The notes under the pieces were generated by a model. That model worked only from the letters and a program-made list of their open reading frames with translations. It made no database searches and was not told where the DNA came from. The position numbers and the translations under genes were made by a program. 8,083 nucleotides of DNA from Betaproteobacteria bacterium (GTDB lineage Bacteria; Pseudomonadota; Gammaproteobacteria; Burkholderiales; SG8-39). Shown here piece after piece: positions 6,816 through 8,083 of this stretch. The stretch covers positions 1 to 8,083 of the forward strand of contig VBDM01000143.1 of NCBI GenBank assembly GCA_005881355.1, read 5' to 3'. Every line of letters starts with the position of its first letter. The stretch's first letter is position 1.

Positions 6816-6822
6816 GGGAGGA
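6816..6822 (+). promoter_or_regulatory. Ribosome binding site of the NhaD-like permease
   Basis: GGGAGGA abuts the ATG at 6823 with no spacer after it, closer than usual. Ribosomes might instead start at the next in-frame codon, TTG at 6826, or at ATT 6832, which has the most normal spacing but is a rare start codon. All options keep the same frame and a hydrophobic N-terminal segment, so the choice changes the product by at most three residues. Confidence 0.5.
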
Positions 6823-8083
6823 ATGTTGCCGATTGCGTGCAGAGTTGTTGCGGGCGCTATCGCGCTGATTGCGTCGGCCCCCGCTTGCGCAGCGGATGGG
6901 CCCGCGGTGCTCGGCGTCCCGGTCGATTTCGTCCTGTTCGGCATCACGCTCCTCGGCGTGGCGCTGTTTCACCATCACACTCTCAGGGTGGCGCTGACCG
7001 GCCTGGCGGTCATCAGCCTGTACAAGCTCGGCTTCACCGGATTCAAGACTGGAGCAGGCATTCCCGGCCTGCTCGGGCATCTCGGGCATGAGTGGGTGAT
7101 CCTCGCGAACCTCTTGTGCCTGCTGCTCGGCTTCGCGCTGCTGTCGCGGCACTTCGAGAAGACGCGCGTCCCCGCGGTGCTGCCGCGGTTCCTGCCGCAC
7201 GACTGGAAAGGGTGCTTCGCGCTGCTCGTGATCGTGTTCGTGCTGTCCTCCTTTCTCGACAACATCGCGGCGGCGCTGATCGGCGGCGCGATGGCGCATA
7301 CGCTGTTCCGCGCGAAGGTCCACATCGGCTATCTCGCCGCCATCGTCGCCGCGTCGAACGCGGGCGGCTCGGGCAGCGTGGTGGGCGACACGACCACCAC
7401 CATGATGTGGATCGACGGGGTGAACCCGCTCGACGTGCTCGAGGCGTACGTGGCCGCGGCGGTCGCGGTCGTCGTCTGCGGTATTCCGGCGGCGATCCAG
7501 CAGCAACGGCATTCACCCATCCTCAAGCACGAGCACCAGCACATCCACGTCGACTGGCCTCGGCTCGGAATCGTGTTTTTCATCCTGGTCACCGCGATCG
7601 TGACCAATGTCGTGATGAACGTGAAGTTTCCGGAGGTCTCGGATCATTTTCCCTTCATCGGCGCATCGGTGGTGATCGCGCTTCTGCTCAGCGTGCCCCT
7701 GCGCCGGCCGGACTGGGAAGTGCTGCCGGAGAGCTTCAAGGGAAGCATTTTTTTGCTGTCGCTCGTCCTATCGGCCACCATGATGCCGGTGGAGAAGCTG
7801 CCCGCGGCGTCTTGGCATACGTCGTTGGGACTCGGATTCGTTTCGGCGGTGTTCGATAACATTCCGCTCACTGCGCTTGCGCTCAAGCAGGGCGGGTACG
7901 ACTGGGGTTATCTCGCCTATGCCGTCGGCTTCGGCGGCTCGATGATCTGGTTCGGCTCCAGCGCGGGCGTGGCCCTCTCCAATATGTTTCCGGAATCGAA
8001 GTCGGTGGGGCGCTGGCTCTACCACGGCTGGCACGTGACCCTGGCCTACGTGCTCGGTTTCTTCGTGCTGCTTCTCGTATTGG
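6823..8083 (+). CDS. NhaD/ArsB/citrate-transporter-like permease, 3' end beyond window
   Basis: An open frame of 420 codons continuing past the right edge. It is a polytopic membrane protein with many hydrophobic helices. The first 24 residues look like a signal peptide ending in APACAAD, a feature also reported for NhaD-type antiporters. Two pseudo-symmetric halves are visible. SSFLDNIAAALIGG (142-155) is matched by SAVFDNIPLTALALK (341-355), and SNAGGSGSVVGDTTTTMMW (178-196) is matched by GGSMIWFGSSAGVALSN (371-387). Paired Asp-Asn helices of this kind are typical of the ion-transporter superfamily containing NhaD sodium/proton antiporters, ArsB and citrate carriers. Between the halves is a polar, histidine-rich loop (230-245). 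An NhaD-like cation/proton antiporter is the best guess, but the substrate cannot be fixed from sequence. It is divergent from the trehalose cluster, which suits a shared salt or osmotic response (inference). Confidence 0.8.
   Translation, partial: MLPIACRVVAGAIALIASAPACAADGPAVLGVPVDFVLFGITLLGVALFHHHTLRVALTGLAVISLYKLGFTGFKTGAGIPGLLGHLGHEWVILANLLCLLLGFALLSRHFEKTRVPAVLPRFLPHDWKGCFALLVIVFVLSSFLDNIAAALIGGAMAHTLFRAKVHIGYLAAIVAASNAGGSGSVVGDTTTTMMWIDGVNPLDVLEAYVAAAVAVVVCGIPAAIQQQRHSPILKHEHQHIHVDWPRLGIVFFILVTAIVTNVVMNVKFPEVSDHFPFIGASVVIALLLSVPLRRPDWEVLPESFKGSIFLLSLVLSATMMPVEKLPAASWHTSLGLGFVSAVFDNIPLTALALKQGGYDWGYLAYAVGFGGSMIWFGSSAGVALSNMFPESKSVGRWLYHGWHVTLAYVLGFFVLLLVL

Noticed and set aside
3567..6947. 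1126-codon minus-strand ORF starting in the intergenic region
   Set aside because: It joins non-coding codons before the true otsA ATG (6578, strong AGGAG), the otsA N-terminal part, an out-of-frame stretch and otsB. It is not one gene.
5055..7091. 678-codon plus-strand ORF antisense to otsA and running across the intergenic region
   Set aside because: It has no domain motifs and shadow-type composition, and it overlaps both the otsA N-terminal module and the permease start, each with good evidence.
7044..7091. Repeated GGCCTGCTCGGGCATCTCGGGCAT-like stretch in the permease gene as a DNA repeat element
   Set aside because: It encodes LLGHLGHE inside a continuous coding frame and is explained by codon use for a short Leu-Gly-His repeat.

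Overview
The base composition is strongly GC-rich, with G/C-biased third codon positions and long shadow ORFs on the opposite strands. The proteins look proteobacterial. The kinase is close in motif layout to Escherichia coli Mak, and PntB, the LutC-type protein and the NhaD-like permease are all typical of the phylum. My best guess is a betaproteobacterium (Burkholderiales/Nitrosomonadales-like), inferred from gene style and not from any marker gene.

Layout, left to right. (1) Positions 1-872, plus strand: the last 73 codons of pntB (membrane transhydrogenase beta subunit), then a LUD-domain (LutC/YkgG-type) gene whose ATG overlaps the pntB stop. (2) Positions 878-6578, minus strand: a compact four-gene cluster transcribed from right to left. 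Its order is otsA-like trehalose-6-phosphate synthase with an added membrane-anchored N-terminal module, otsB trehalose-6-phosphate phosphatase, a GH15 glucoamylase/trehalase-like hydrolase, and a ROK-family sugar kinase (mak-like). Spacings are 11 nt, a 14-nt overlap, and 21 nt. The last gene ends 5 nt from the end of the LUD gene on the opposite strand. (3) Positions 6579-6822: a divergent control region with a TGC-extended -10 candidate facing each way and two sets of short direct repeats. (4) Positions 6823-8083, plus strand: an NhaD/ArsB/citrate-transporter-like permease that runs off the window.

The genes suggest a self-contained trehalose module. OtsA makes trehalose-6-phosphate from an activated glucose donor and glucose-6-phosphate, and OtsB removes the phosphate. 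The GH15 enzyme would cleave trehalose or another alpha-glucoside to glucose, and the ROK kinase would return free hexose to the phosphate pool. A divergent ion-antiporter-like permease fits an osmotic or salt-stress setting, but this is inference.

The most important anomaly is in otsA. Near position 4800 the conserved GT20 reading frame moves by one base, and roughly 18-20 residues expected by the family are absent. As written, the original frame stays open through about 143 out-of-frame codons and joins the otsB frame, giving an artificial 1003-codon ORF. This is either a small real deletion inactivating otsA or an assembly collapse at a GC-rich palindrome. It should not be read as a genuine OtsA-OtsB fusion. 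I found no RNA genes, CRISPR arrays, insertion sequences or clear intrinsic terminators, and no strong evidence of a wholly new system.
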